Shown: positions 32,065 to 32,884 of the stretch, piece after piece | How positions within the stretch are numbered: the stretch's first letter is position 1 | Layout: each line of letters opens with the position of its first letter | Virus record (IMG/VR): IMGVR_UViG_3300025674_009551 | Span: 1 to 32,884 of that record | DNA: 32,884 nucleotides | Origin: a virus | Direction: 5' to 3' (one strand) | Translations under genes and position numbers: made by a program | The notes under the pieces: generated by a model | Told to the model about the DNA's origin: nothing | Database searches by the model: none | What the model saw: only the letters and a program-made list of their open reading frames with translations

Positions 32065-32295
32065 ATGAAATGCTTTGATTATCACAATAAGACAAAAAAG
32101 AGTTGTGAAAAAATTAACTGTAGATACTGGATAGAATGCAAAGATGCACAAATGTGTTGTATAAATTTATGCAAAAATAGTTCTAATCTTACATTAGAAG
32201 ATGTAGGAAAAATATTTGGGGTTACAAGAATGAGAATATGTCAGATTGAAAAAGCTGCTATAAAGAAGCTTAACTCTGTAAAGAATAAAATTTAA
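32065..32295 (+). CDS. Small Cys-rich protein with sigma region 4-like helix-turn-helix
   Basis: A 76-residue protein, the only plus-strand gene. The N-terminal half has seven Cys (3, 14, 19, 25, 31, 32, 36) plus H7, a possible zinc- or iron-sulfur-binding module. The C-terminal part, LTLEDVGKIFGVTRMRICQI followed by EKAAIKKL (residues 42-69), is a clear sigma-70 region 4 helix-turn-helix, the domain that reads -35 boxes and touches the polymerase beta-flap. It lacks region 2, so it cannot act as a complete sigma. It may bind DNA or replace host region 4 on the polymerase. It has its own promoter and terminator, so it is a single-gene unit. Confidence 0.85.
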   Translation: MKCFDYHNKTKKSCEKINCRYWIECKDAQMCCINLCKNSSNLTLEDVGKIFGVTRMRICQIEKAAIKKLNSVKNKI

Positions 32296-32318
32296 AAATC
32301 TTTCTACGAAAATGAGGG

Positions 32319-32344
32319 AGCCCGGTGGATTTCTCCACCGGGCT
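32319..32344 (+). terminator. Strong rho-independent terminator after the plus-strand gene
   Basis: A perfect 11-base stem (AGCCCGGTGGA pairing with TCCACCGGGCT) with TTTC loop, followed by TTTCT. It lies 24 bases after the stop at 32295. In the opposite direction the T-run is weak, so it mainly ends the plus-strand transcript. Confidence 0.85.
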
Positions 32345-32374
32345 TTCTATTACTTAAAGACCATTATTATTTGT

Positions 32375-32557
32375 TTATTTATTTAATTCAATTGATTCTC
32401 TAACGAGATCGCTCGCTAACTTTTTAGCGTCTCTGAGTCCTCTTCTAACTCTTAGACCTGCTGACTTATTTCCACCTGAATGTTTTACTACATCATTTCT
32501 TAGAGACTCTACTAGAGTCAAAAGTTCTTCAAATCTTTCAATTAAAGTTTCATTCAT
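32375..32557 (-). CDS. Histone H1/Hc1-like small basic protein
   Basis: A 60-residue protein resembling the N-terminal domain of chlamydial histone Hc1 and related bacterial H1-like proteins. The recognisable part is GGNKSAGLRVRRGLRDAKKL (residues 28-47) followed by VRESIELNK, matching the NKAAAQRVR and RKESIKAEK pattern in Hc1. The first 25 residues form an amphipathic helix. There is no Lys-rich tail, so it is a short form. It could bind DNA, condense the genome, or alter host nucleoid; only the family is suggested. It has an excellent AAGGAG site 6 bases before ATG 32557. Confidence 0.75.
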   Translation of the reverse strand: MNETLIERFEELLTLVESLRNDVVKHSGGNKSAGLRVRRGLRDAKKLASDLVRESIELNK

Positions 32558-32567
32558 AATATTCTCC

Positions 32568-32816
32568 TTAGACTATGAGTTTTCTCTTTGATTTATTATT
32601 ATTATCTTCTTCTTCATCATTGTTAAACTTTTCTATAAAAATTTTCAATACAGTAGTTATATCTTTCATAGCTGTATTGCTTTCTAAAGTCATTGCAATA
32701 TTAAACATGATATCAATTTTTTGATCTTCTGTTATACCAAAATCAATTATTTTTTTTGCAATCTCTCTAGCTTCTTGTTTTCTTTTAGCTAGTTTTATAC
32801 TTTTAATATCAGACAT
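32568..32816 (-). CDS. Small charged protein of unknown function
   Basis: An 82-residue protein with no recognised family. The N-terminal half is basic and helical (KSIKLAKRKQEAREIAKKII), the middle is hydrophobic and helical (DIMFNIAMTL), and the end is acidic then basic (DEEEDNNNKSKRK). It starts at ATG 32816 with AGGT upstream and overlaps the preceding gene by 8 bases; the histone-like gene follows after 10 bases. Confidence 0.65.
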   Translation of the reverse strand: MSDIKSIKLAKRKQEAREIAKKIIDFGITEDQKIDIMFNIAMTLESNTAMKDITTVLKIFIEKFNNDEEEDNNNKSKRKLIV

Positions 32817-32884
32817 TTTTACCTACTAAGATTGTATTAATTTCTTTATTGAGTATTTTAATCTTATTTTCGCCGTCTATTTGT
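32809..32884 (-). CDS. C-terminal end of an upstream gene (partial)
   Basis: An open frame enters from the right edge and encodes 24 residues (DGENKIKILNKEINTILVGK is part of it) before a TGA at 32811-32809. It overlaps the next gene start by 8 bases, the usual packing here. Too short to identify. Confidence 0.5.
   Translation of the reverse strand, partial: QIDGENKIKILNKEINTILVGKNV

Noticed and set aside
32376-32383. AATAAATA on the minus strand, a possible late promoter element
   Set aside because: It overlaps the stop of the histone-like gene and would drive a long transcript across the opposite-strand gene and terminator before phoH; no support beyond the 8-base match.
1-32884. CRISPR arrays, tRNA genes, insertion sequences and homing endonucleases
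   Set aside because: I looked for direct-repeat arrays, cloverleaf-like patterns, terminal inverted repeats and HNH/GIY-YIG motifs and saw none.

Overview
The window is part of a low-GC, tightly packed genome of a T4-like contractile-tailed phage (myovirus). The evidence is a run of baseplate genes (a gp5-like spike, gp25, gp6), a gp55-type late sigma factor, a PIN-PhoH ATPase and tail-fibre genes. Nearly every gene lies on the minus strand, with gaps of a few bases or with start/stop overlaps. Low GC, PhoH and the fibre style resemble marine T4-like phages of picocyanobacteria or SAR11-type bacteria. The host cannot be named from this stretch: no photosynthesis gene, tRNA or host attachment site is visible.

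Layout in transcription order, right to left. (1) 32.9-32.4 kb: small proteins, including a histone H1/Hc1-like peptide. (2) 32.3-32.0 kb: the only plus-strand gene, a Cys-rich protein with a sigma region 4 helix-turn-helix, with its own promoter and a strong terminator. (3) 32.0-27.9 kb: PhoH, two small paralogous beta-sandwich proteins, and two tail-fibre-like proteins. (4) 27.8-9.4 kb: an 18-kb glycan island. It holds nine glycosyltransferase genes with ten transferase domains, sugar-modifying enzymes (UDP-sugar dehydrogenase, PIG-L deacetylase, WbqC-like, SDR, HAD phosphatase, cupin, YjbQ), methyltransferases, an HMGL/DRE-TIM aldolase-like enzyme and a CMP-sugar synthetase. A Cas4/RecB-like iron-sulfur nuclease also sits inside it. 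(5) 9.4-8.0 kb: a small membrane protein, gp55 and a probable gp33. (6) 8.0-0 kb: the baseplate operon, ending in proteins with DNRLRE-like and LamG-like modules.

The most notable feature is a translationally coupled sub-cassette at 16.6-20.6 kb. It encodes an aldolase-like enzyme, a HAD phosphatase, an SDR, a CMP-sugar synthetase, YjbQ and a GT29 sialyltransferase-like protein. This set has the logic of a small CMP-keto-acid sugar (nonulosonate/Kdo-like) synthesis and transfer pathway, but no canonical sialic acid or Kdo synthase is present. The product could decorate the virion or remodel the host surface; the sequence does not decide. The second notable theme is transcription: gp55, a probable gp33 and a separate sigma-4-like protein occur in one window.

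No stretch longer than 300 bases lacks a gene. The largest gaps are 31998-32064 (divergent promoter region) and 32296-32374 (terminator).
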